Assembly: GCA_900315595.1 (NCBI GenBank)
Contig: OMZQ01000002.1
Location: 86,069 to 150,068 of the forward strand
Length of the DNA: 64,000 nt
Direction: 5' to 3'
From: an uncultured Eubacteriales bacterium
GTDB lineage: Bacteria > Bacillota > Clostridia > Oscillospirales > Oscillospiraceae
Shown: one piece after another, positions 1 through 9,270 of the stretch
How positions within the stretch are numbered: the stretch's first letter is position 1
How the letters are laid out: each line of letters opens with the position of its first letter
The notes under the pieces: model-generated
What the model saw: the letters and a program-made list of their open reading frames with translations, nothing else
Told to the model about the DNA's origin: nothing
Database searches by the model: none
Position numbers and translations under genes: made by a program

Positions 1-305
1 TAAGAATAATGCCCGTCATCTTGAAACAACACGACAGGATCGGTAACAGTGCAGTCCTGCCGAAGCTCCCGAACCTCGATCCGGCCTTTCATGTTGCTGA
101 CTGCTTCATAAAAAAGAAATGCTTTCCCGTTCTCTTCGGCAATCATAGGATCAGCGCACCATTCAGTTTTTGACGCGGGAAATACATATTCCGCTTCAAA
201 GGGATCTGCCGACAGGATGTCGCCGCCTTTCCTCCGCCGAAGTGCAATGGTAAAATAACCGCCTGTCATGAACAAGCGCTGAATAGCAGACTGTATCACA
301 GACAA
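1..305 (-). CDS. Partial CDS, N-terminal part of a GINT1_N-like / glycosidase-like protein
   Basis: An open frame runs leftward off the window edge, so only about 101 N-terminal residues are visible. I read a TTG start at 305 because AGGTGAG lies about six bases upstream; the first in-frame ATG (269) has no ribosome site. The segment contains EWCADPMIAEENGKAFLFYE followed by a charged stretch. This resembles the W-x-ADP-x(n)-NGK-x-LFYE pattern of the beta-propeller domain that accompanies formyltransferase-like or glycosyltransferase proteins in polysaccharide clusters. It begins seven bases after the preceding glycosyltransferase and is the last visible gene of the exopolysaccharide operon. 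Family assignment is tentative; the frame itself is well supported by its codon pattern. Confidence 0.5.
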   Translation of the reverse strand, partial: MSVIQSAIQRLFMTGGYFTIALRRRKGGDILSADPFEAEYVFPASKTEWCADPMIAEENGKAFLFYEAVSNMKGRIEVRELRQDCTVTDPVVLFQDDGHYS

Positions 306-312
306 TGATTTC

Positions 313-1359
313 TCACCTGATCTTTCTGAGCACCTTCTTGATGGCTTTACGAATTTGCCAACGCAGAAAACGCTTTCGGTAATGCAGCGCAAGGGAGAAG
401 AAACGGCCTTCATCGATTTGCCGCAGTAGCGAGGATTCCTCTCGCGAGAGCGGCCCTCCGTTTTCAAGCAGATTCCGAAACATATGATTCGCGCAGTATG
501 AGATCGTGACGGACTTCAAGGTCTTTGTATTATAGTGGTGAAGAAACAGATGCAGGGACAGCATCTGGAGGAAGACGCCGGCAACGGAACTGTTGAGCTT
601 GGACGGGTCAGGAACACTGTTGCCGAAGCACTCTGCAGCCTCGAACAGGCCGAGCATGTTCCATTCTAAGCGATCGATTTGATAGACCAATTTATGGAGA
701 TGGTTTTCTTGTGTAGACAGGCGATAATGATATAGCCCGTGGCCTATGCAATAGACCTCATGAACAAGTGACAGATATCGAAGCACAAAGGCGTAATCCT
801 CGTAAAGATTCATTCCTTCACGATACCGCAGCCCGCTTTCTCGGATAAGGCCGAGGTCGAAGGCCTTGTTGCATGCACTGGAAAGGTAATTATCCAGAAA
901 AAAACCCTGATAATCTGAAGCAAACTGTTCAGCGGAAAACAGACCGGGACGAGAGGCGGCCATCAAATCCGTTCGTTCAATTCTCTCTCCGGCGTAATAA
1001 TCAAAAGCCATACCATAGATCACAAGCCGTTTTTCTCGAAGCAGAGGTTGGATCTGTGCCAAAGTATCAGCTTCCAACATATCGTCTCCGTCCACAAAGA
1101 GGATCCATTTGCCATCAGCCTGGTCCAGGCCGTAGTTGCGAGCGCTTGCTGCACCGCCGTTTTCCTTGTGAAAGGCGCGAATTCGCGAATCCTGGGCCGC
1201 CAGCTCGTCACAGAGCCTGCCGCTTTCATCCTTGGAGCCGTCGTCGATCAGAAGGATTTCATAATCACAGACGGTCTGGGCAAGGATGCTGGCAACACAG
1301 TTTTCAAGATATGGCGCACAATTGTATACAGGTATAATGAAACTGAATATTACAGGCAC
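313..1359 (-). CDS. Family 2 glycosyltransferase
   Basis: Predicted GT-A glycosyltransferase adding a sugar from a nucleotide donor during polysaccharide repeat assembly at the inner membrane face. The GTG start at 1359 gives 348 residues; it is preceded at the right spacing by GGAGGATT, whereas the longer frame to 1434 overlaps the upstream gene and adds 25 unrelated residues. The protein opens with FSFIIPVYNCAPYLENCV; the nucleotide-binding DDGS is at about 39-42, NGG at 67-69 and the metal-binding DGDD at 90-93. A basic C-terminus (RKRFLRWQIRKAIKK) is typical of peripheral membrane association. The sugar specificity cannot be read from sequence. Confidence 0.9.
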   Translation of the reverse strand: MPVIFSFIIPVYNCAPYLENCVASILAQTVCDYEILLIDDGSKDESGRLCDELAAQDSRIRAFHKENGGAASARNYGLDQADGKWILFVDGDDMLEADTLAQIQPLLREKRLVIYGMAFDYYAGERIERTDLMAASRPGLFSAEQFASDYQGFFLDNYLSSACNKAFDLGLIRESGLRYREGMNLYEDYAFVLRYLSLVHEVYCIGHGLYHYRLSTQENHLHKLVYQIDRLEWNMLGLFEAAECFGNSVPDPSKLNSSVAGVFLQMLSLHLFLHHYNTKTLKSVTISYCANHMFRNLLENGGPLSREESSLLRQIDEGRFFSLALHYRKRFLRWQIRKAIKKVLRKIR

Positions 1360-1430
1360 AAATAATCCTCCGATACAGTTGATGATTTGCGCAAACTCCG
1401 CCGGAAGGAAATATAGGAAACAGGGTGATC

Positions 1431-2516
1431 TCATCCCTCGAAGAAAAACTTAAACGGCACGAAGTGATAGTCACCGCTGAACGTGATCAAATATCGATAG
1501 ATACCGTAACCGCAAAAAACAAACGGCGCAACAGAATAGATTACATCCATCAAGCGCCAGCTAAGCAGTGCTCTTTGCTTTTGTCGCCGGTCAAACACCA
1601 TAGGGATAAAAATGACCGAAAACTGGAAATAGTAATCTGCCAGACGTTCAAAAATATTACTGTAGCCACAAAAGGTCTGAAAGACAATTGCAATGCCCAT
1701 GAATTCCATAAGGTATCCGTAAATAGGATCGTCCGCAGTCGGGCGCCGAAAAACAACTGCCGCGACGACAATCACGATCATGATGATTGACTTGGTTCTA
1801 AGGAAGGTTACGCCTTCCATCGTCGCTTCTTCGTCTGCGCCCTTATAGGCGCTAAGCATCAGGTTCAGCAGCCGATTCCGGAAAATAAAAGTTAACAACA
1901 GGGCGATGGCCAGCAAAATCAGGAAGCTCTTTCCTGGGCGGACCATCGTGATCCAGTAAGCTGGAAGAAAAACCAGCGATGGATAATGAAACTGCGACGC
2001 GATCAATACCAGCAGAATAAATCGAACTGGTTTTCTATGTACAATTTGGTCAAATGCCAGCATCAAGAATGCCATGGCATAGCTCTGTTTCAGCGCGGAG
2101 AAATGGAAAACAAAGAACAGAAGTCCAAAATGATAGCAGATGCTTTGGATCGCGCTGGGAGAGTATCGATATATCATTCTGCCAAAGCATACCGTAACAA
2201 AAAGTGCCTCCAACGATACGAAAAGCTGATAGTCACCGCCTAAATGTGCTATCGCCCAGTTTAGATAATAGTACGCATTGTTGTACTCCTGACCGGCACT
2301 CCGAAATTGCGCCCATGACATCTGGCTGATGCTCTCAAAGGCTCTTCGATAGGAATACCGGGAATCGACGCCAATCCAGTAAGTATTTCTTAATCCGTAA
2401 ACAGCAAAAATCAGCAGGCAGGCCACAAAGACATATTTTTTATTTTTTGGCTGGTTCCCTCTCATGAGCAATGCTGTGAGAAGCAACAGCATGATGAGCA
2501 AATAGTATACTCTCAT
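1431..2516 (-). CDS. EpsG-family polysaccharide polymerase, integral membrane
   Basis: A 361-residue, highly hydrophobic protein with roughly ten membrane segments. Near the N-terminus is a YGLRNTYWIGVDSRYSYRRA motif, matching the RxxxxGxDxxxY signature of EpsG proteins. These take the role of Wzy polymerase in exopolysaccharide systems and join undecaprenyl-linked repeat units on the outer face of the membrane. It is the only polymerase-like gene seen in the cluster, which supports the role. The start lies only five bases after the upstream gene's stop, so it is translated as part of the operon. No Wzx flippase is visible in the window; it may lie beyond the left edge. Confidence 0.8.
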   Translation of the reverse strand: MRVYYLLIMLLLLTALLMRGNQPKNKKYVFVACLLIFAVYGLRNTYWIGVDSRYSYRRAFESISQMSWAQFRSAGQEYNNAYYYLNWAIAHLGGDYQLFVSLEALFVTVCFGRMIYRYSPSAIQSICYHFGLLFFVFHFSALKQSYAMAFLMLAFDQIVHRKPVRFILLVLIASQFHYPSLVFLPAYWITMVRPGKSFLILLAIALLLTFIFRNRLLNLMLSAYKGADEEATMEGVTFLRTKSIIMIVIVVAAVVFRRPTADDPIYGYLMEFMGIAIVFQTFCGYSNIFERLADYYFQFSVIFIPMVFDRRQKQRALLSWRLMDVIYSVAPFVFCGYGIYRYLITFSGDYHFVPFKFFFEG

Positions 2517-2521
2517 TACAA

Positions 2522-3658
2522 TCAGTTCCTCAACCGCTGTTGAAACTTGGTCTCATATGCGCTTTCCAGGAAGGATTCCGTGATCTTGACCAGGGAAGCG
2601 GACGTAAAGTCTGCGCCTCGTTTTCCTGACGCTTCTGCCAGGGTTCTGTATTGCGCCGGGCTCGACAGGATCTGCTTCAAGCCAACGTAAAGCCCATCCT
2701 CGCTGTTCTCAGTTATAAGGCCAAATTCGGAATCACCGAGTAGTTCCCGCATACCTGCACAATCGGTTGTCACAATCGGTTTGCCGAGAATCAGCCCCTC
2801 TGTTACAAAGGTACTGAAGCCTTCATATCGGGATGAGCATACCAGCAGATCCGCTGCATTTACAAAGGGATACGGGTTGTCCCGGAATCCGAACAAGCGG
2901 ACGGAATCCGCCAAATCATTCTTTTCAATATATTGCTCCAGCGTCGGCCGGTCTTCACCCTCACCGAGAATCCAGAGATCATAGTCAAACCCCTCCTGCT
3001 GCAGCCGCTTATGGACCCGCAGAAGGCGGTCATAGGCTTTTTCATGGGTTAGTCTGCCCAAGGTGACGAGCGTTGTTTTCCGTTTTATCGCGTCAGCAGG
3101 GAGCGCCTGGGCGGCCATTTCTTGTATCAGTTTATCGTCTACCGTATTATGGACAACAACGGCAGGAGGAACTGGGCCAAACAGGTTCTGATAGGTATTG
3201 AGCACATCCTGAGACACGCAGGCAATTCGATCATATTTCCGATACTGAGGGGCAGCCTTTTGAACAAAAGAATCCAGCACATCCCCCATTTTGATGGAGA
3301 GATCGCAGTGGACCCACGCAATCTTTGCAGCACGCCGATTTGTAGAGGCAGATAGAATCTTCGTCGTTCCACACTCCAGATAAGCAACCTCAATGTCATA
3401 CTTATCCTTCATATGGAGTTGATAGGTCCAGCCAAGTGCGCTTTCCAGTCTCATGCAGGAATTGTTCCATCGATTTTGTTTGGAATAAATACTCCTGTAG
3501 TGGACTCCTTTAGCCAGCTTGTTTCGATTATCTGATGGCCACAAGGTCTGGACAGTAATATCGAATTTGGACTGGTCCATATGATTAACCAAATCGATCA
3601 GGACCTTTTCCGCTCCGCCGCCTCCAAGAGATTCAATGAAAAACAATACTTTCAGCAT
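2522..3658 (-). CDS. Family 4 glycosyltransferase (GT-B)
   Basis: Retaining GT-B glycosyltransferase, 378 residues. The N-terminal acceptor domain starts LKVLFFIESLGGGGAEKV (GGGGAEK at about 12-18). The donor domain contains TLGRLTHEKAYDRLL near 199-213 and LWILGEGEDRP near 228-238. The E-x7-E element EGFSTFVTE is at 279-287, which contacts the nucleotide sugar in this family. Its start is four bases past the stop of the preceding gene, in keeping with one polycistronic message. It probably adds one hexose or hexosamine of the repeat; the exact sugar cannot be decided. Confidence 0.9.
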   Translation of the reverse strand: MLKVLFFIESLGGGGAEKVLIDLVNHMDQSKFDITVQTLWPSDNRNKLAKGVHYRSIYSKQNRWNNSCMRLESALGWTYQLHMKDKYDIEVAYLECGTTKILSASTNRRAAKIAWVHCDLSIKMGDVLDSFVQKAAPQYRKYDRIACVSQDVLNTYQNLFGPVPPAVVVHNTVDDKLIQEMAAQALPADAIKRKTTLVTLGRLTHEKAYDRLLRVHKRLQQEGFDYDLWILGEGEDRPTLEQYIEKNDLADSVRLFGFRDNPYPFVNAADLLVCSSRYEGFSTFVTEGLILGKPIVTTDCAGMRELLGDSEFGLITENSEDGLYVGLKQILSSPAQYRTLAEASGKRGADFTSASLVKITESFLESAYETKFQQRLRN

Positions 3659-3661
3659 GCG

Positions 3662-4615
3662 TTACCTCCGAAGCTCCCGGAGCTTCTTCATAATTCGTCT
3701 TTTGATTCTCTTCCCAAGCGTAATCAAGTCGCAAATATGCAACAAGACATAGAGCAGCTTGCAGCGGTAAAGCAGAAACCACCCCAAGCCCTTCTCAGGC
3801 TTCCCTGCAGCCTTCCTGTGCATCTTGGCGCACTCAAACAGGTAAAAGGCCTTCATGGTTCCGAAGTTTCCCCAGTGGATCAGAAGGATTGGTCGCCACT
3901 GTCCTTGATATTGCCATTCCGCCTGAGGAGCAAGAATATCCGCGTGAGTAAAACGCCGATATGTATACAGTCCGACATCACTGCAATCGGTCGGGCGGCA
4001 GTTCGCCACAGCCATTCCCAAGGCGATCACCGGCTCGTCTGCAGGGTCACGAAAAATGGCAAATGGATAGTCCCGATAATGCGCTGCGGCGTATTTGGCG
4101 ATGTCGAAGACCTTTTTGCAGTCCTCTGTTTTCGTCAGATAGTAGACGCCACCGCTGAAGCTCGGAACAAAATGGATCTGCTCCCGGAATTCTCCCATTC
4201 CGGCAGTTTGAAACCACCCTATATCCGTATCCAGATCCTCATAGGCATGACCGAACACGGAAAAGTCGCTGCCATTTTGCTCAAACAGCTCCCACCATCG
4301 GTCAATATCGCCATAGCAAAGACAGTCTGCGTCAATGAAAATGGTCTCGTCCCAAGGCAGGCAGTCAAACAGCCGCAGCTTGTCCATGTAGCTGTGGGTT
4401 GGATTGTCCAGCAAGACAACCTTGTCAAAGGCTGCGGTGTACTGGTTTTCCCGGTCGCAGATGATGGCAAAGGGGTACTTCTCCCCGGCGTTCAACCGGT
4501 AGGAGTCCAGCAGATTCTTCGCGATTTTATAGTAATGTGTCTTGCCGGTCGCGATGGTGACAAAGCCGCGCCGGGGGCATCCCTGAAGTACCGAGCCGTT
4601 ATGATTTATTGTCAT
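3662..4615 (-). CDS. GT8-like nucleotide-sugar transferase
   Basis: A 317-residue protein resembling GT-A nucleotide-diphospho-sugar transferases of the GT8 type. It has RGFVTIATGKTHYYKIAKNL near the N-terminus, SYMDKLRLFDCLPWDETIFI before the metal-binding D95-A-D97, and a late IHWGNFGTMKAFYLFECAKM segment. A second, broken copy of its C-terminal half lies at 13682-14099, so this operon has carried two members of the family. The annotated ATG overlaps the upstream gene by 17 bases; translational coupling is likely. The C-terminus is strongly basic, suggesting membrane association. Acceptor and donor are unknown. Confidence 0.75.
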   Translation of the reverse strand: MTINHNGSVLQGCPRRGFVTIATGKTHYYKIAKNLLDSYRLNAGEKYPFAIICDRENQYTAAFDKVVLLDNPTHSYMDKLRLFDCLPWDETIFIDADCLCYGDIDRWWELFEQNGSDFSVFGHAYEDLDTDIGWFQTAGMGEFREQIHFVPSFSGGVYYLTKTEDCKKVFDIAKYAAAHYRDYPFAIFRDPADEPVIALGMAVANCRPTDCSDVGLYTYRRFTHADILAPQAEWQYQGQWRPILLIHWGNFGTMKAFYLFECAKMHRKAAGKPEKGLGWFLLYRCKLLYVLLHICDLITLGKRIKRRIMKKLRELRR

Positions 4616-5690
4616 ATAATTGATACATTTTCCCCAAAAATGTTTGGACGTCCAGGCCTTTTTGCTTCATAAGTGAGACATATTGGCCGGAATCCCCACG
4701 CCTGGCGTTAAGGAGTGCAGAAATCCATGAGACGGCGGAATCCAGAGGAAGCGGCGTTAATAAATCGGAGAAGAACACATCCTTTGGAACCCGGTCAGAC
4801 AGTACACAGGGCAAGCCGTTGGTCTGCACCTCAATGACGGAAAGAGGCATCCCTTCATATAGAGACGGGAAAGCGAAGACGTCCATAGCGGAGAGATATT
4901 CGTTCACATTGGAAACGTTCCCCATCAGCCGCACATGATCCGAAAGATGAAGCTCTGCAATCAAGGCTTCCAGCATGGGGCGGTCAACACCCTCACCCAG
5001 CAGCAACAGGAAAGCGTTTGGTTGCTGCATCAACAGCTCCGGCATCAGTCGAATCAGAAAGGCCTGATTCTTTACTGCGGCCAGATGTCCCACGTGGCCG
5101 ATTATGAAACGCTCCGTTAGGCCCAGACTCGACCGAAGGTCAGTGCGGGACTGGGGATCGTAGGCATAACATGCGGTGTTGATCCCATTCAGGAGCAGAA
5201 TGCCTCGGCGATTGAACACGCGTCTGCCATAGAGTCGCTCACCGGCCTTTTGCCCGCAGGCAACATAGCGAGTGGCATACCGCAGAATCAGAATCCGCAT
5301 AAAAGCCTCATAAAGACGCTTTTTCATATTCTTCCGAACATCCAGAATGGAATGGGAGTGGGAAATCCGAATGGGAACACCGCAGCGTTTTGCCGCCAGC
5401 ATTGCCCAGCCGGAGTTGAACATGGTATGGGCATGAACGATGTCATAACGCTCTCGCCGGATCAGATCACAGAGGAAACGATAATAGCGCCGATGTCCCG
5501 CAGCAGGCTGATCCGCATGAAAGACCTTGCAGCCAGCGTCCAACAGCTCTTCCTCGAAGGGCCCCACCCGATCTCCGAAAACCAGGTAATGAACCTCAAA
5601 GCGATCTTTCGCGTAAAACCCGATATCCCGTGCGACGCGCTCCGCACCACCGATGACCAGAGATCCGATTATGATTAATACCTTTTTCAT
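4599..5690 (-). CDS. Family 4 glycosyltransferase (GT-B, EpsF-like)
   Basis: A 363-residue GT-B glycosyltransferase. GGAER at 14-18 lies in the first Rossmann fold, the family-typical DIVHAHTMFNSG follows near 83-94, and IIGHVGHLAAVKNQAFLIRL is near 196-215. The E-x7-E element EGMPLSVIE sits at 279-287. The order of motifs and length match EpsF-like exopolysaccharide transferases of Bacillota. It overlaps its upstream neighbour by four bases (ATGA), so the two proteins should be made together. Sugar specificity cannot be read. Confidence 0.9.
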   Translation of the reverse strand: MKKVLIIIGSLVIGGAERVARDIGFYAKDRFEVHYLVFGDRVGPFEEELLDAGCKVFHADQPAAGHRRYYRFLCDLIRRERYDIVHAHTMFNSGWAMLAAKRCGVPIRISHSHSILDVRKNMKKRLYEAFMRILILRYATRYVACGQKAGERLYGRRVFNRRGILLLNGINTACYAYDPQSRTDLRSSLGLTERFIIGHVGHLAAVKNQAFLIRLMPELLMQQPNAFLLLLGEGVDRPMLEALIAELHLSDHVRLMGNVSNVNEYLSAMDVFAFPSLYEGMPLSVIEVQTNGLPCVLSDRVPKDVFFSDLLTPLPLDSAVSWISALLNARRGDSGQYVSLMKQKGLDVQTFLGKMYQLYDNKS

Positions 5691-7111
5691 CGGGTCTCCT
5701 CCTTTTTGTATCCGGATGGCGAAACAGAATATATTTGGTCTTTTGCCTGAAGCTGATTATAAAGACGGGCCGTGGTACACATACAAAGCATTCCTTGCTG
5801 CTCCAGAGCGGACAAGCGGTTGCAGAGGCAAACCAGTTTACGCCTCTTCCAGGACCAATTATCTTCGCCGGTGGTGCGCTCCCGAATGCTGTGCAGCAGA
5901 AAAACGACGGCACCGCGCCGTTTTACCGCGGAACGAACCAGAGCCATGAGTTCGCCAGTCGTGGTACCCTTCATTACGGGAACACAGTAGATGATCTGGC
6001 CCTCTGCGCCGCACATGACGGTATCATGATAGGCGATCCGAAACAAAAATGGCAGGTGCAGAACCCGTGCAGCCTTGCGGCAGAGAACGCGGAGTAGCGG
6101 ACGGGAACTGATTCGCAGACTGGTACGGAAATATTGAATGGAATTCCGCAGTTTCGCTTCCTGAGGAGAGCGAAAACGTTCCGGCGAAAGGCCGGAGCTG
6201 GGACTGGCAAAACCCAAACGGGCATCTCCCTCAAGCTTCAGCCAGTCCAGCAGTTTTTCCCGACCCCGGAAAATATCTTCGTCTGTATTTAGATGACAAT
6301 CGCCATGCATAGCGATTTCTATGAGGGGGTCTTTGGCAAGGCGCTGAATGTCCCGGATCGTCATAGCTTGCTTCCGGGTGGGCAGGTATCGATCCGGGCA
6401 GGTGCCGTCCACATAGCCGGTGCTGATATTCAAGGTAGCAGGGATCCCCATGGGCAGAAGCAACCGATCCGCTACCTCTGTGTTGTCGCCTCTTCCGTCG
6501 TCAAAGGACAGACTCACAGAGGCGAGATCCCGGTAGATGCGGCAGATCCCGTGTTCCCGGGGGCAAGGCTCACTTGGCTGCAGAACGGCGGAAATATCGG
6601 AGTCGGGAGAAAAGGTCAGCACAAGGCCTCTGCAGGAAAAAGCGCTTCTCCCGAAAGCTCGGGCGCCGCCTTCCAAGTCAGCGGAGATGAGGTGAGTTGC
6701 CCACCGAAAAAGCAGAGCATTGCCTGAGCGACGCTGGAGTTCTTGCGGTTTTGCAGCGGGCTCTCCGGGCAGAGCGTGGGCAATGCGAATGGGGACACCC
6801 AGCCGGGCAGCTGCCAACAGGGACAGGCCTCGACCCTCCGAGGCAAGCAGATGAATTACGGAAAAGCGCCGTTCACGAATGAGCCGATTCAAAGCCCTGA
6901 GATAGGGAAGACTGTTGGCCCCCGGAGTGGGGAACCAATACTCTTCCGCAGCGGACTTTTCCCAGCTGGGAATGAGAGTATCCGACTGCTGCCCGAAGAA
7001 TCCAACCGTAAAACTGAACTCCGTGGGAGACGCGAGCCGCATGAGTTCGGCGGCTATCCGGCACGCGTTGTTGTTCCGGGGGTGGCCTACAATGAGTAAA
7101 ACTTTTATCAT
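5687..7111 (-). CDS. Fusion: GT-B-like N-terminal half domain plus polysaccharide deacetylase
   Basis: A 474-residue two-part protein. Residues 1 to about 175 look like the acceptor-binding Rossmann half of a GT4 transferase (IKVLLIVGHPRNNNACRIA, RRFSVIHLLASEGRGLSLL, LGVPIRIAH), but the donor-binding half with its E-x7-E element is absent. From about 195 the sequence becomes a NodB-type carbohydrate esterase: SFDDG at 202-206 carries the catalytic and metal aspartates, H269 and H273 in MHGDCH complete the metal site, and FLLHSI lies near the end. The expected role is N- or O-deacetylation of the polysaccharide. No signal peptide or clear membrane segment is seen, so it would act in the cytoplasm on precursors, unlike most exported deacetylases. 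Four-base overlaps occur on both sides. Confidence 0.75.
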   Translation of the reverse strand: MIKVLLIVGHPRNNNACRIAAELMRLASPTEFSFTVGFFGQQSDTLIPSWEKSAAEEYWFPTPGANSLPYLRALNRLIRERRFSVIHLLASEGRGLSLLAAARLGVPIRIAHALPGEPAAKPQELQRRSGNALLFRWATHLISADLEGGARAFGRSAFSCRGLVLTFSPDSDISAVLQPSEPCPREHGICRIYRDLASVSLSFDDGRGDNTEVADRLLLPMGIPATLNISTGYVDGTCPDRYLPTRKQAMTIRDIQRLAKDPLIEIAMHGDCHLNTDEDIFRGREKLLDWLKLEGDARLGFASPSSGLSPERFRSPQEAKLRNSIQYFRTSLRISSRPLLRVLCRKAARVLHLPFLFRIAYHDTVMCGAEGQIIYCVPVMKGTTTGELMALVRSAVKRRGAVVFLLHSIRERTTGEDNWSWKRRKLVCLCNRLSALEQQGMLCMCTTARLYNQLQAKDQIYSVSPSGYKKEETR

Positions 7112-8103
7112 TTGTCGGACCCCTTCAAGAAGAATGAAACGATGACGTTCACCACATTCACCCAGCGCAATCTGATGGGAAGGGCGATCGTGCGGCAGGC
7201 AAGTCCCCTTGGGCGGAATTGCGGATTGTTGGCATAAGCGCGAAGAATATCATCGGTGCTCCTGCGGGCAGCGGCGGGAGAGGCGTACTGCCGCGCTTTC
7301 TTGCAAACGGTATACGCACTGCGATAGAAGGAATACTGAATAGCATGGCTGTAAACCGCTTTTTCCGCTTCAGGCAGATCGGATTCTTGGAGACTGTCCA
7401 GCAGAAGCCGATGCTCCAGCAGGACGCTGTCCACCAAATCGTCCCGCTTCTTCCTGGAGAGAGAGTCTCTGCCATCCATGGAGAGCAGATAGAGCTTGTC
7501 GGAGATGCCGCGCACTTGGTTGATCTGTACCGCATAGGAGAGCGAGAAGACCTTATCTTCTCCGATGTCCAGACACTCCTCAAAGCGAATGAGATTTGAT
7601 TCTATCACATCCCGCCGGAAGGCCTTCGTCGTGATCAGATTGAATTCCTGACGGCGAAGAGCACCGGCCAGCGCGGAAACACATTCGCTGTTTTGACAAA
7701 AGAAATCCCTGCTCAGAGAGGCGCGGCCTTCTTTTCTTTTTCCCCCCACCAGTTGAACGCCAAACATCAACAATGCTGGCTCATCACGGAGGGCGGAATC
7801 CAAAACGGTAAAGTAATTCTTATCGACAGCATCGTCGGAATCCACAAACAGGACGTATTCCCCCTGCGCTTGCTGCAGGCCAAGATTCCGTGCAGAAGAA
7901 ACGCCGCCATTTTCCTTGGAAAATAAACGAATCTGCGGGAAGCGGGCAGCATATTCGTCACAGATCTCCAGAGAGGCGTCGGTGGAGCCGTCATTGACGA
8001 GCAGAAGCTCTGTGTCCTCCCGCAGCTGGGATACGAGACTGTCAAGACATCTGTGCAGAGTTTCTGCAGCATTGTAGATTGGAATGATGACGGAATATTT
8101 CAT
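7108..8103 (-). CDS. Family 2 glycosyltransferase
   Basis: A 331-residue GT-A glycosyltransferase. YSVIIPIYNAAETLHRCLDS opens the protein, NDGSTD is at about 37-42, ENGGVSSARN near 64-73 and the metal-binding DSDD at 88-91. The C-terminal part is basic and helical. It begins the block that overlaps the deacetylase fusion by four bases (ATGA). About 160 bases separate it from the next upstream gene, the largest gap within this half of the operon. I found no clear promoter in that gap. Donor and acceptor are unknown. Confidence 0.9.
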   Translation of the reverse strand: MKYSVIIPIYNAAETLHRCLDSLVSQLREDTELLLVNDGSTDASLEICDEYAARFPQIRLFSKENGGVSSARNLGLQQAQGEYVLFVDSDDAVDKNYFTVLDSALRDEPALLMFGVQLVGGKRKEGRASLSRDFFCQNSECVSALAGALRRQEFNLITTKAFRRDVIESNLIRFEECLDIGEDKVFSLSYAVQINQVRGISDKLYLLSMDGRDSLSRKKRDDLVDSVLLEHRLLLDSLQESDLPEAEKAVYSHAIQYSFYRSAYTVCKKARQYASPAAARRSTDDILRAYANNPQFRPRGLACRTIALPIRLRWVNVVNVIVSFFLKGSDK

Positions 8104-8265
8104 GCTATTTCATCCAAAAACCGTTTGAAGTTTCGATCAATCGAACAGATCTGGCCGGGGTGCCAGCAATCACACAATCAGACGGAGCATCTTTGGTGGC
8201 AGCCGATCAAGCGTCGATCTGATCCTGGAAGGAAACGTCAAAAGAATACTTGTTTTCTATAATCG

Positions 8266-9258
8266 TTACCTTTTATGTTGATAGATTTTTGACAGCAGAA
8301 AGATTGCGCCTCGGATTCCAAACAGAGTCACAAGAACGCGGACAGCTCGAACCTTCTTCACATGGTCGTATCGAAGCAACCATCTGAACTTTTGATAATT
8401 CTGAATGATTTCGCCATAGGCAGAATCCTTGTGGAGACGATAGCTCAAGCCAAACAGCATGGCATACTGATAAGCCCAGTACTCCAGATAAAGCTTCTTC
8501 AGCGTCTCGGATTCTGCTTTTTCTTCTACAAGCTCCGTGCCAGCCTTGATTGCACGAAAGACGTCCTGAATGTTCCTGACGCCGATGGAGGAGGTAATCC
8601 CACCGGACTCCCGGCGAATTCTTTTGTAAAACGCTTCCGGCAAGACCGCGATGGAATTGGCGCGAAGCATGACTTTACCGGACCACTCGCCGTCTTCGCC
8701 GCTGATCAGGCCTTTTGTGAAAAAGAGATCCCCCTGCACAAAGAACTCCCGCCTGATTGCTTTGACATACGAAGCGCTGAAATACTGGTTGGAATAGACC
8801 AGCTGCCGCAGAACGGCCTCCTTGGAAGTATCCGCCCACTCGTATGGCTTGGGCAAACGCTCTTTTACAAACGTTCCGTCGTCATCATAGATCCTTACGC
8901 CAAAGCAAATCACATCCGCAGGATGGTCGTCGATCAGTTTACTCAGCTTTTCTAATGCAGAAGCATCGTCCCATAGGTCGTCGCTGTCCAGAAACAGCAG
9001 ATACTTCCCTCTTGCAGCTTGAATTCCGGTGTTTCGAGCGGCAGAGCTTCCTGCGTTCTGCTGGTGAATGGCGACAATCCGATCGTCCTCAGCAGAAAAA
9101 GCGTCGCACAATGCTCCGCTGCGATCCCTGGAGCCGTCGTCAACCAGAATCAACTCAAAACTCCGGCAGCTCTGGCAGGTGACGCTGCGGACACAGCGCT
9201 CCAGTTCCTTCTCCGTGTTGTAGACGGGAACAACGATGCTGAACATCGGATTGCTCAT
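8266..9258 (-). CDS. Family 2 glycosyltransferase
   Basis: A 330-residue GT-A glycosyltransferase with FSIVVPVYNTEKELERCV at the start, VDDGSRD at 39-45, NAGSSAARNTG near 68-78 and DSDDLW at 91-96. The middle region (SGEDGEWSGKV) has the acidic ED pair common in the catalytic loop of this family. The start lies 12 bases after the upstream gene's stop, with an AAAGGAG ribosome site. It is a paralogue of the transferase at 7108-8103, sharing the same layout, and probably adds a different sugar of the same repeat unit. Confidence 0.9.
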   Translation of the reverse strand: MSNPMFSIVVPVYNTEKELERCVRSVTCQSCRSFELILVDDGSRDRSGALCDAFSAEDDRIVAIHQQNAGSSAARNTGIQAARGKYLLFLDSDDLWDDASALEKLSKLIDDHPADVICFGVRIYDDDGTFVKERLPKPYEWADTSKEAVLRQLVYSNQYFSASYVKAIRREFFVQGDLFFTKGLISGEDGEWSGKVMLRANSIAVLPEAFYKRIRRESGGITSSIGVRNIQDVFRAIKAGTELVEEKAESETLKKLYLEYWAYQYAMLFGLSYRLHKDSAYGEIIQNYQKFRWLLRYDHVKKVRAVRVLVTLFGIRGAIFLLSKIYQHKR

Positions 9259-9270
9259 AGGGGACTCCTT

